Origin: Burkholderiaceae bacterium
GTDB lineage: Bacteria; Pseudomonadota; Gammaproteobacteria; Burkholderiales; Burkholderiaceae
Assembly: GCA_022701845.1 (NCBI GenBank)
Contig: JAKONS010000011.1
Location: 1 to 7,442, forward strand
DNA length: 7,442 nt
Direction: 5' to 3'
Shown: positions 1-6,255 of the stretch, in pieces
How the letters are laid out: every line of letters begins with the position of its first letter
Numbering within the stretch: the stretch's first letter is position 1
Program-made: the position numbers and the translations under genes
Notes under the pieces: model-generated
What the model saw: only the letters and a program-made list of their open reading frames with translations
Databases searched by the model: none
What the model was told of the DNA's origin: nothing

Positions 1-1083
1 CGGTGTCCGCTCGAGCTTGATGGGCGTGCCGATCCCACGGTAGCCCCCCGGCATCTCCACCAGCATGTCTCGGTGGGCCGTGTGCGGGTGCGCCAGCGCC
101 GCATCGACCGACAGCACCGGCGCTGCCGGGACGCCGGCGCTCATCATCGCGTCGACCAGCGCGTCGCCATCGAGGTGCCGGGTCTCTGCTTCCAGCGCCT
201 GCTTCAATGCCTCGCGGTGGGTGGAACGTTCGCCCGCCGTGGCGTAGCGTGGGTCTTCGGCCAGGTCGGGCCGCCCGATGCAGCGGCAGAAGGCCGCGAA
301 CTGGCGGTCGTTGCCCACCGCCACGAAGACCGGCGTGGTGCGCGTGGCCAGGGCGTCGTAGGGATAGATGTTGGGATGCGCATTGCCGGTGCGCCCGGGC
401 GTGCGCCCGTCGAGGAACCAGTTGGCCGCGTGGGGGTGCAGCAGCGACAGGCCGCTGTCGTAGAGCGCCGCCTCGACGAACTGCCCCAGGCCGCTGCGCT
501 GGCGTTCCTGCAGGGCCAGCAGCACGCCGATGACGGCATTCAGCCCGGTCACCATGTCGACCACCGGCAGGCCGACGCGCAGCGGCCCGCCATCGGCCTC
601 GCCATTGACGCTCATGATGCCGGTCATGGCCTGCACCGCCGCGTCGTAGCCGGGCAGGCCGCCGAGCGGGCCGTCCGATCCGAAGCCCGAGACGCGGCAC
701 CACACCAGCCGCGGAAAGCGCGCCATGAGCACCTCGGGGCCGATGCCCCAGCGCTCCATGGTGCCGGTCCTGAAGTTCTCGACCAGCACGTCGGCCTCGG
801 CCACCAGCGCCAGCAGGGCGTCGCGGCCCTCGGGCCGGGCGAGGTCGAGCTGCAGGGTGCGCTTGTTGCGGTTGAGCCCGTGGTAGTAGGAAGCGACGCC
901 GTCCTTGAAGGGCGGGCCCCAGGTGCGGGTGTCGTCGCCCTGCGGCGGCTCGACCTTGAGCACGTCGGCGCCGTGGTCGCCCAGGATCTGGCCGCAATAG
1001 GGGCCGCCCAGGATGCGCGAGATGTCGAGGACGCGGATGCCGGCCAGGGCGCCGGCGGGCGGGGGGAGGGACGAGGCGTTCAT
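1..1083 (-). CDS. CaiB/BaiF family (class III) acyl-CoA transferase, C-terminus cut by window edge
   Basis: Enzymes of this family move CoA between an acyl-CoA donor and a free carboxylic acid through aspartyl-anhydride and thioester intermediates in the cytoplasm, activating an acid for catabolism. The gene starts at ATG 1083 on the minus strand and stays open to base 1, giving 361 residues where the family usually has about 400, so only the C-terminal tail is missing. Visible family marks are GIRVLDISRILGGPYCGQIL (residues 15-34), ADVLKVEPP (39-47), the NRNKRTLQLDL stretch (71-81), VENFRTG (101-107) and LVWCRVSGFGSDGP (126-139). PVVDMVTG (173-180) contains Asp176, which aligns with the catalytic aspartate of formyl-CoA transferase. 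A GGAGAC ribosome-binding site (1087-1092) lies 5 nt before the ATG when counted from GGAG. Only 17 bp separate it from the upstream Bug gene, so the two are probably cotranscribed. Donor and acceptor acids cannot be read from the sequence. Confidence 0.95.
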   Translation of the reverse strand, partial: MNASSLPPPAGALAGIRVLDISRILGGPYCGQILGDHGADVLKVEPPQGDDTRTWGPPFKDGVASYYHGLNRNKRTLQLDLARPEGRDALLALVAEADVLVENFRTGTMERWGIGPEVLMARFPRLVWCRVSGFGSDGPLGGLPGYDAAVQAMTGIMSVNGEADGGPLRVGLPVVDMVTGLNAVIGVLLALQERQRSGLGQFVEAALYDSGLSLLHPHAANWFLDGRTPGRTGNAHPNIYPYDALATRTTPVFVAVGNDRQFAAFCRCIGRPDLAEDPRYATAGERSTHREALKQALEAETRHLDGDALVDAMMSAGVPAAPVLSVDAALAHPHTAHRDMLVEMPGGYRGIGTPIKLERTP

Positions 1084-1100
1084 GCGGTCTCCGGTGCGGG

Positions 1101-2084
1101 TCAGTCGAGCTGGGCGCCGGCCTGCTTCACCACGCCGGCCCACTTGAGCACCTGGGCCTGGATGAAGCGGCCCAGCTGCTCCGGTGTCGAGGCCGGGGCC
1201 GGCTCCAGGCCCTGCGAGGCGAACAGCTGCCTGACCTTGGAGGTGGCGAGCACCTCGACGAAGGCCTGGTTGAGCCTGGCGATGCGCTCGGGCGGCGTGC
1301 CCGCCGGCGCCACGATGCCGAAGAACACGCTGACGTCGTAGCCCGGCACGCCCTGCTCGGCCACCGTCGGCACCTCCGGCAGCGCCTGCGAGCGCTCGGC
1401 GGTGGTGATGCCCAGCGCGCGCAGCTTGCCGGCCTTGACATAGGGCAGGGCCGTGAGCACGTCGGTGAAGCTCATGCTCACCTGATTGCCGAGCAGGTCG
1501 TTCAAGGCCGGGCCGGTGCCCTTGTAGGGCACATGCTGGAACTGGGTGCCGGCCGAGGCGTTGAACAGCACGCCCGCGAGGTGCGAGGAGGCGCCATTGC
1601 CCGACGACGCATAGCTCAGCTCGCCGGGCCGGGCCTTGTCCAGGGCGATCAGCTCGCGCACGTTCTTCGCCGGCACCGCCGGGTTCACCACCAGGATGTT
1701 GGGCAGGTGGCCGACCTGGATCACCGGCGCGAAGCTCCTGACCGGGTCGTAGCCGACCTTGCGGTAGAGGCTGGCGTTGATGGCCAGCGGGCCGGAGGTG
1801 CCGAACAGCAACGTCTGGCCATCCGGCGCCGCGCGGGCGACGTGTTCGGCGCCGATGTTGCCGCCAGCGCCGGCCCGGTTCTCCACGATCATGGGCTGGC
1901 CGAGGCGGTCCTTCATCTCCGCGGCCAGCGTGCGCGCCATGGCATCGGTCGGCCCGCCCGGCGGGAAGGGCACCACCAGCATGACGGGCTTGTCGGGGAA
2001 GGTGTCGGCCCGGGCGGGCGCGGGCGCGGCCAGGTGCAGCGCGGCGGCGGCGCCGGCCAGGGCCAGGGTGGCGAGAAGTCGCAT
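1101..2084 (-). CDS. Bug/TctC-family periplasmic solute-binding protein
   Basis: Bug proteins (tripartite tricarboxylate transporter receptor family) bind small carboxylates or related amides in the periplasm. They deliver them to TctAB-type membrane permeases or act as sensors. The 327-residue product has the usual family length. A Sec signal peptide is plain: Met-Arg start, Leu/Ala-rich core, and a cleavage site after PARA at residue 26, leaving DTFPDKPV as the mature N-terminus. The diagnostic loop VVPFPPGGPTDAMAR (37-51) includes Asp47 of the usual ligand-contacting GGxxD segment. It is followed by ENRAGAGGNIGAEHVARAAPDG and, later, by FQHVPYKGTGPALNDLLGNQV, both strongly typical. The start has GGAGAC at 2091-2096, with GGAG 8 nt before ATG. 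It sits 66 bp after the dehydrogenase and 17 bp before the CoA-transferase. No TctA or TctB genes are visible, so it may be an orphan receptor sharing a permease encoded elsewhere. Confidence 0.96.
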   Translation of the reverse strand: MRLLATLALAGAAAALHLAAPAPARADTFPDKPVMLVVPFPPGGPTDAMARTLAAEMKDRLGQPMIVENRAGAGGNIGAEHVARAAPDGQTLLFGTSGPLAINASLYRKVGYDPVRSFAPVIQVGHLPNILVVNPAVPAKNVRELIALDKARPGELSYASSGNGASSHLAGVLFNASAGTQFQHVPYKGTGPALNDLLGNQVSMSFTDVLTALPYVKAGKLRALGITTAERSQALPEVPTVAEQGVPGYDVSVFFGIVAPAGTPPERIARLNQAFVEVLATSKVRQLFASQGLEPAPASTPEQLGRFIQAQVLKWAGVVKQAGAQLD

Positions 2085-2110
2085 GGGGAGGTCTCCGTCG
2101 TTGTGGGTGT

Positions 2111-2138
2111 CGAAAGGCGAAAGGCAAGACGCGAAAGG
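2111..2138. repeat. Short 7-bp repeat cluster in the dehydrogenase-Bug spacer
   Basis: The unit CGAAAGG occurs at 2111-2117, 2118-2124 and 2132-2138, all on the same 7-bp period. The intervening unit 2125-2131 (CAAGACG) is diverged. On the operon's coding strand this reads CCTTTCG. It occupies much of the 66-bp spacer between two genes that appear cotranscribed. Function is unknown; it could be slippage debris or a short RNA motif in the intercistronic leader. Confidence 0.5.
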
Positions 2139-2150
2139 TGCGGGCCGGTC

Positions 2151-3872
2151 TCAGCCCGGGGCCGTCGCCCCGGACGCGACGGGGACGTCGGCGCCCCAGT
2201 CGCGCGGCACCTCCGCATCGGCCAGGGGATCGCGCGGCAGCACGCGCTGCAGCAGCACCTGCTGCGCCCAGGCGATGCGCCGGGTGGAACCGCCGCGCGC
2301 GCCTTCCCAGGCCATGGCGATCGCGCTGACCACGTGGTAGAGCCCCGAGGCCGCCTGGCGCGCGAGCCGGTCGCCATCGGCCTCGGCCGCGCGCTCGGCC
2401 AGCCACGCCGCGCGTTCCAGCGCCGCGCGCAACGCGGTGGCGAAGGCCGGCGCCAGCGGCGCGTCGTCGAGCAGGGCCTCGAAGTGCGCCCGCAGGGCCG
2501 GCAGCGAACCCTCGCGCCGGATCGCGCGGACGACGTCGAGCGCGACGATGTTGCTGGTGCCTTCCCAGATCGAGCCCAGGTGCGCGTCGCGCAGCAGGCG
2601 CGGGTCGCTCCATTCCTCGATGTAGCCGCAGCCGCCGCGCACCTCCATGGCATCGCCGGTCACCTTGCGCGCATCGCGGCAGGCCCTGAACTTGATCAAC
2701 GGCGTCAGGATGCGCAGCAGCGCGTAAGCCCCGGACTCGCCGTCATCCGACCGGGCCAGTGCCTGCGCGGTCTGAAACATCATGCTGCGGGCCTGTTCGG
2801 CTGGCAGCCGCAGCTTCTGCAGCTGGCGCTGCATCAACGGCATCTCCTCCAGCCGCCGGCCGAAAGCGCGGCGCTCGCGGGCGACGTATTCGGCCTCTGC
2901 CACCGCCCGACGCATCAGGCCCGCCGCACGCACACCATTCGACAGGCGCGAGTTGTTCACCATGTCGGCCATCTGCACGAAGCCACGGCCCTGTTCGCCC
3001 ACCAGGTAGGCCAGAGCTCCCTCGAGCCGGATCTCGCCGCTGGCCATCGAACGGGTACCGAGCTTGTCTTTCAGCCGCAAGATGCGGTAGCGGTTGGCGC
3101 TGCCATCCTCAAGCCGGCGCGGCAGCAGGAACAGCGACACGCCCTTCAGACCCGGCGCGCTGCCCTCCACGCGCGCCAGCACCATCGCAAAGTCGGCGTC
3201 GGGGTTGGAGCAGAACCACTTGTCACCGTGCAGGCGCCAGTGTCCGTGGTCGTCCTGCCGTGCCCGCGTCTCGGTCGCGGCGATGTCGGAGCCGGCCGCT
3301 TGTTCGGTCATGAACATCGCACCCTGCGCCAGGGTGTCGACGTCGAGCGAACGGAAACGTGGCAAGAAGCGCTCCACCAGGTCGGGGCTGCCAAACTTTT
3401 TGAGCGTGCGGGCCAGCGAATCGGTCATCGACACGGGACAGCACAGGCCAAATTCGGCCTGCACAAAAAGGTAGGTCAGGACGTACTTGACCAGAGGGGG
3501 CATGCGGCCCTTCCAGCCCAAGGTCTCTTCGCGATGAGACATCGCGGCCAAGCCATATTCACTGAACGCGAGCCGCTCCATCTCGACGTAGGCCGGATGC
3601 TTGCGTACCTGGGGATCGTCGATGCCGGTGCGGGTGCGCAACGTCAGCGTCGGTGGATGGCGGTCGGCCGTCTGCGCCAGCTCGTCGAGCCGGCCGCCTG
3701 CGAGCATGCCGAGGCGTTCAAGATGCGGACGCACATGGGCCAGCAGGTCCGCAGGCAGGTAGAGCGCCAGCAGCGTGTGCAGTTCGGTGTCGTGGTCGTA
3801 GAGGCTTCGACCGTGGCGGTCGGGCACGGGATGGGCGACGGTGTCGTCGGCCGGCACAGCGTGATGGGGCAT
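2151..3872 (-). CDS. AidB-type acyl-CoA dehydrogenase (FAD-dependent)
   Basis: Acyl-CoA dehydrogenases introduce an alpha,beta double bond into acyl-CoA thioesters and pass electrons through FAD to electron-transfer flavoprotein. At 573 residues this is longer than the usual 380-400, and fits the AidB-like branch, which carries N- and C-terminal extensions. Landmarks are FMTEQAAGSDIAATET (187-202, the family's M-T-E-x-x-x-G-S-D flavin/substrate segment), LRLKDKLGTRSMASGEI (265-281), VNNSRLSNGVRAAGLMRRA (305-323), RAFGRRLEEMPLMQRQL (335-351), GDAMEVRGGCGYIEEW (406-421) and SIWEGTSNI (434-442). Glu437 in the last motif lies where the catalytic base of medium-chain enzymes sits. Start: GGAGAC at 3878-3883, with GGAG 7 nt from ATG. 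It is the first gene of the operon, divergent from the LysR gene, which points to acid catabolism rather than the DNA-alkylation role of E. coli AidB. G+C falls from very high at its 3' end to near 62% at its 5' end. Confidence 0.94.
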   Translation of the reverse strand: MPHHAVPADDTVAHPVPDRHGRSLYDHDTELHTLLALYLPADLLAHVRPHLERLGMLAGGRLDELAQTADRHPPTLTLRTRTGIDDPQVRKHPAYVEMERLAFSEYGLAAMSHREETLGWKGRMPPLVKYVLTYLFVQAEFGLCCPVSMTDSLARTLKKFGSPDLVERFLPRFRSLDVDTLAQGAMFMTEQAAGSDIAATETRARQDDHGHWRLHGDKWFCSNPDADFAMVLARVEGSAPGLKGVSLFLLPRRLEDGSANRYRILRLKDKLGTRSMASGEIRLEGALAYLVGEQGRGFVQMADMVNNSRLSNGVRAAGLMRRAVAEAEYVARERRAFGRRLEEMPLMQRQLQKLRLPAEQARSMMFQTAQALARSDDGESGAYALLRILTPLIKFRACRDARKVTGDAMEVRGGCGYIEEWSDPRLLRDAHLGSIWEGTSNIVALDVVRAIRREGSLPALRAHFEALLDDAPLAPAFATALRAALERAAWLAERAAEADGDRLARQAASGLYHVVSAIAMAWEGARGGSTRRIAWAQQVLLQRVLPRDPLADAEVPRDWGADVPVASGATAPG

Positions 3873-3921
3873 GGCGAGTCTCCTGGTAGGGCCGGATTCT
3901 TCGATGCCCGCCGATCCATGT

Positions 3922-3927
3922 CTAATA
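3922..3927 (-). promoter_or_regulatory. Possible -10 element of the dehydrogenase operon
   Basis: Read on the minus strand this is TATTAG, a fair match to the sigma-70 TATAAT hexamer, about 50 bp before the dehydrogenase ATG. A -35 hexamer at 17-bp spacing would fall at 3945-3950, where the sequence is a poor match but lies inside the proposed LysR operator. A weak -35 covered by an activator site is a common arrangement for LysR-controlled promoters. Assigned by eye only. Confidence 0.35.
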
Positions 3928-3952
3928 TCGGATTGGTCTTGAACGATCCGAT
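3927..3952. promoter_or_regulatory. Candidate LysR-type regulator binding site
   Basis: ATCGGAT (3927-3933) and ATCCGAT (3946-3952) form a perfect 7-bp inverted repeat around a 12-bp spacer, midway in the 102-bp gap between the divergent LysR and dehydrogenase genes. LysR-type proteins classically bind interrupted dyads with a T-N11-A core. Here the symmetric inner bases give T-N12-A, a one-base variant. Further half-site-like words CGGAT (3893-3897) and GATCC (3913-3917) lie on the operon side and could be an activation subsite. The dyad is seen directly; its role is inferred from position. Confidence 0.6.
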
Positions 3953-3974
3953 CTGCCTATCGTTGAGGTGAACC

Positions 3975-4859
3975 ATGGAGCTGCGACACCTGCGTTATTT
4001 CCTCGCGTTGGCCGAGGAACTGCACTTCGGTCGGGCTGCGCGCCAGCTGTCGATCTCTCAGCCGCCCTTGAGCGTGGCAATCCGTCAGCTGGAGGCGGCG
4101 GTGGGTGCGCAGCTCTTCGAGCGCAACAGCAAGGCGGTGCGTCTGACGGCGGCCGGGCAAACGCTGCAGGCCTCGGCAGGGACGCTGCTGCGCGATGCGG
4201 AGGAGGCGCTGCTGGAGGCACGCCGCGTGGCGCAAGGTTCCGCCGGGCGGCTGCGCATTGGCTTTGTCGGCGCCATGCTTTATCGCGGGCTGCCGCAGGC
4301 GTTGACGCGATTCCAGGCGGCGCATCCGGCGGTGCGTGTGACGCTCACCGAGCTCAATTCAGGCCAGCAAGTGACCGAGTTGCTGCAGGATCGACTCGAT
4401 CTGGGCTTCACACACACGCGCCGCGTACCCGAAGAACTGTGTTGTCGATTGCTCGTTTCCGAGCCTTTTGTGGCCTGCCTGCCGAGCGGCCACCGCTTGG
4501 CACGCCGGCGCACGGTCCCATTGGCCGAATTACGCAATGAGTCGTTTGTTTTGTTCTCGCGAGCGGCGTCGCCCGACTATCACGAGCGCATCTTGTACAT
4601 CTGCGCCGAGGCCGGCTTCCTGCCCGAGGTGCGTCAGGAGGTGCGTCACTGGCTGGCAGTGGTGTCGCTGGTCTCGCAGCGCATGGGCGTGGCCCTGGTG
4701 CCCGATGCCATGCGACATTGCGCGCTGCCAGGGGCGATCTTTCGCTCACTCCAGGAAAGCGTCATGCCGTCGGAGGCATATGGCATCTGGCCTCAGGCCT
4801 CGCACAACACGTTGGTGACGCGCCTGCTAAATCAACTGACGAATGAAGCAGATCCGTAA
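3975..4859 (+). CDS. LysR-family transcriptional regulator
   Basis: This is a cytoplasmic DNA-binding regulator, normally a tetramer, that usually activates a neighbouring divergent operon when its effector binds. The 294 residues are the typical family length. The N-terminal winged helix-turn-helix (about 1-60) is unmistakable: MELRHLRYFLALAEELHFGRAARQL, then SISQPPLSVAIRQLEAAVGAQLFER. The linker helix (about 61-90) leads to a two-lobed effector domain from GRLRIGFVG onward. The MELRHLRYF-AEELHFGRAA opening is characteristic of the BenM/CatM/TfdR-like group, whose members often respond to aromatic-degradation intermediates; effector assignment by that resemblance is only a guess. The start is supported by GAGG at 3965-3968, 6 nt upstream. 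It ends with two in-frame stops, TAA TAA (4857-4862). The dyad at 3927-3952 is its likely binding site, giving control of the dehydrogenase operon and probably of itself. Confidence 0.95.
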   Translation: MELRHLRYFLALAEELHFGRAARQLSISQPPLSVAIRQLEAAVGAQLFERNSKAVRLTAAGQTLQASAGTLLRDAEEALLEARRVAQGSAGRLRIGFVGAMLYRGLPQALTRFQAAHPAVRVTLTELNSGQQVTELLQDRLDLGFTHTRRVPEELCCRLLVSEPFVACLPSGHRLARRRTVPLAELRNESFVLFSRAASPDYHERILYICAEAGFLPEVRQEVRHWLAVVSLVSQRMGVALVPDAMRHCALPGAIFRSLQESVMPSEAYGIWPQASHNTLVTRLLNQLTNEADP

Positions 4860-5169
4860 TAAACGCATTTGAATTTTGCGAAATCTCAAAGATTACAGCG
4901 CTGATAATTCCATGCTTAACATGGTTGCTGTTGACTGGTATTTACCTCGCTTTGCGATCCAAAGAAAATTTATCGAAACGATGAGTTTGCAGTTTCGGTT
5001 TGCAGCAAAGCCGTTGATGACAAGAATTGGAGGTTGTGGTTTATCAACAGTTGTTCTGAGTTTGTGATGCTGCTTCAACCATGCAAAGTGCTGGCATCGA
5101 CGAGTTACAGTCTGGAGCTCAACGGTCATCCTTCGAGACAATCTCGTACAGTCCCTTGCTTTGCCATCC
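4860..5169. other. AT-rich intergenic region without a convincing gene
   Basis: These 310 bp separate the LysR and LacI-type genes. Composition changes sharply: the line 4921-4980 is about 40% G+C against 60-80% in flanking genes. No reading frame here has a ribosome-binding site, familiar protein motif or codon pattern like its neighbours. It contains CTTTG-N5-CAAAG (4950-4964), TTTGC-A-GCAAA (4999-5009), the 8-bp palindrome CAGCGCTG (4896-4903), CGAGA-CAA-TCTCG (5134-5146), and an 8-bp direct repeat GTTTGCAG at 4985 and 4998. It most likely holds the LacI-type gene's promoter and operator sites, but no hexamer pair is good enough to call. A small RNA or degraded foreign DNA is possible. Confidence 0.6.
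4985..5009. repeat. Tandem GTTTGCAG repeats ending in a TTTGC-A-GCAAA dyad
   Basis: GTTTGCAG occurs at 4985-4992 and again at 4998-5005, a 13-bp offset. The second copy runs into the perfect odd palindrome TTTGCAGCAAA (4999-5009). It lies about 160 bp before the LacI-type gene in the AT-rich gap. It looks like a protein-binding site, but the binding protein is unknown. Confidence 0.45.
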
Positions 5170-6186
5170 ATGTCCGAGCGCTCACGCATTCCACGCCATT
5201 CGAGCGTGACCGTCATGGATGTCGCCAAGCTGGCCGGGGTGTCGGCCATGACGGTGTCGCGGGTGATCAATTCGCCGCATTCGGTGCAGGCCGATACGCT
5301 GGCCAGGGTGCAGGCTGCCGTTGCCTCCACGGGCTATGTTCCCAATCTCGGCGCCGGCGGATTGCGCTCGAGCCGGACCCGCCTGGTATCGGCCGTTTTC
5401 CCGACGCTTTCAGGCACCGTCTTCCTGGACACCATCGACGCCTTGACCTCACGACTGCGTCAGCACGGCTATCAACTGATGGTGGGGCAGAACGGCTACA
5501 GCGACAGCCGGGAGGACGAACTGATCCGCGACATCATCGGACGACGGCCTGATGGCATCGTGCTGACGGGCGTGCTCCACAGCGATCAGAGCCGCCAGCG
5601 TCTCCTGTCTGCTGGCATTCCCATCGTCGAGACCTGGGACGTGGCACTGGACCCGCTCGACATGCTGGTGGGTTTTTCACACGAGGCGGTGGGCCGGGCG
5701 GTGGCTGAGTTTTTGCTGGACCGAGGCGGTCGCCAGCTCGCCTTGATCGGCGGCAGCGATCCGCGGTCGTTGCGACGGACCCAGGCGTTCCTGGCCGCCG
5801 TCGAGGCCAGAGGAGGCCGTCAACCCGTCACGCATTTTGTTCCGGCTCCGACCCAACTCGGTGACGGTCGACGCGCCTTGCGTTCCGTTCTCCAGTCTGG
5901 GATGCCGATCGACAGCGTGTTTTGCAGTTCCGACATGTTGGCGCTGGGCGTGTTGACCGAAGCCCAGGCCCTGGGCATCGACGTGCCTGCACAGCTGTCG
6001 GTGGTGGGGTTTGGAGACCTCAATTTCGCTGTCGACCTGGAGCCCGCGCTGACCACGGTGCGCGTCGATGGCCGCCGCATCGGGCAGGTGGCGGCCGACT
6101 GCATCGTTGAGCGCGCCGCAGGGCGCCAACCGTCGCAAATGATCGTCGATGTCGGATTCAGCATCGTCCGGCGTGCCAGTGCCTGA
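5170..6186 (+). CDS. LacI/GalR-family transcriptional regulator, GntR-like subgroup
   Basis: This is a cytoplasmic dimeric DNA-binding protein whose periplasmic-binding-protein-like core senses a small molecule, usually a sugar or sugar acid. From ATG 5170 it has 338 residues, the normal length. The helix-turn-helix VTVMDVAKLAGVSAMTVSRV (13-32) is followed by a hinge region YVPNLGAGGLRSSRT (56-70), whose Leu65 is placed to enter a central CG step. The core (about 72-338) contains GYQLMVGQNGY, DGIVLTG, AGIPIVETWD, DMLVGFSHEAVGRAVAEFL, DSVFCSSDMLALGVLTEAQALGI and SVVGFGDLNF. The wording IPIVETWD...VGFSH resembles gluconate-repressor (GntR-type) LacI members, so a sugar-acid ligand is plausible but unproven. 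The start is uncertain. An in-frame TTG at 5161 adds three residues, GTG 5206 and ATG 5215 are later options, and none has a clear Shine-Dalgarno. ATG 5170 keeps a short leader before the DNA-binding helix as in relatives. The dyad at 6256-6271 is a likely target. Confidence 0.94.
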   Translation: MSERSRIPRHSSVTVMDVAKLAGVSAMTVSRVINSPHSVQADTLARVQAAVASTGYVPNLGAGGLRSSRTRLVSAVFPTLSGTVFLDTIDALTSRLRQHGYQLMVGQNGYSDSREDELIRDIIGRRPDGIVLTGVLHSDQSRQRLLSAGIPIVETWDVALDPLDMLVGFSHEAVGRAVAEFLLDRGGRQLALIGGSDPRSLRRTQAFLAAVEARGGRQPVTHFVPAPTQLGDGRRALRSVLQSGMPIDSVFCSSDMLALGVLTEAQALGIDVPAQLSVVGFGDLNFAVDLEPALTTVRVDGRRIGQVAADCIVERAAGRQPSQMIVDVGFSIVRRASA

Positions 6187-6214
6187 GCCACGCGTCTGAG
6201 GCGATGCGGCACCG

Positions 6215-6239
6215 CCGGAGTTGGCGAACTCGGGTTTTT
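6215..6239 (+). terminator. Probable intrinsic terminator after the LacI-type gene
   Basis: CCGGAGTT (6215-6222) pairs with AACTCGGG (6227-6234) around a GGCG loop, with one internal G-G mismatch. TTTTT follows at 6235-6239. It begins 28 bp after the stop codon at 6184-6186 and lies before the operator of the next gene. It would separate the regulator transcript from that of the lipoprotein gene. The stem is modest, so partial read-through is possible. Confidence 0.6.
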
Positions 6240-6255
6240 CCCAGGACGGCGCGTT

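Noticed and set aside
73..1341. Plus-strand open frame of 422 codons opposite the CoA-transferase and Bug genes.
   Set aside because: It is antisense to two strongly recognised families, rich in Arg/Ala/Gly/Val/Gln/His, has no ribosome-binding site and crosses two genes.
1533..3971. Very long plus-strand open frame (812 codons).
   Set aside because: It lies opposite the Bug and dehydrogenase genes, has low-complexity Arg/Gly/Gln/His-rich content and no family motifs. Long antisense frames are expected opposite high-GC genes with G/C third positions.
4868..4890. Imperfect palindrome TTTGA...TCAAA just after the LysR stop, as a possible terminator.
   Set aside because: Pairing is interrupted by mismatches, the stem is AT-rich and no T-run follows, so it does not look like an intrinsic terminator.
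4896..4903. CAGCGCTG palindrome as an operator.
   Set aside because: It is eight bases long with flanks that do not extend the symmetry well, and no second copy was seen in the gap. It is noted only as part of the AT-rich region.
5041..5049. TTATCAACA, one base from the DnaA box consensus TTATCCACA.
   Set aside because: It is a single imperfect copy with no other boxes and no origin-associated genes, so it is a chance match in AT-rich DNA.
4876..5067. Plus-strand 63-codon frame starting with TTG in the AT-rich gap.
   Set aside because: It has a rare start codon, no Shine-Dalgarno and no motif, and is too short to support.
4893..5330. Minus-strand frame of 145 codons across the AT-rich gap into the LacI-type gene.
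   Set aside because: Its 5' part is antisense to the helix-turn-helix coding region, it has no ribosome-binding site, and I recognise no motif. It cannot be fully excluded for the 4893-5160 part.
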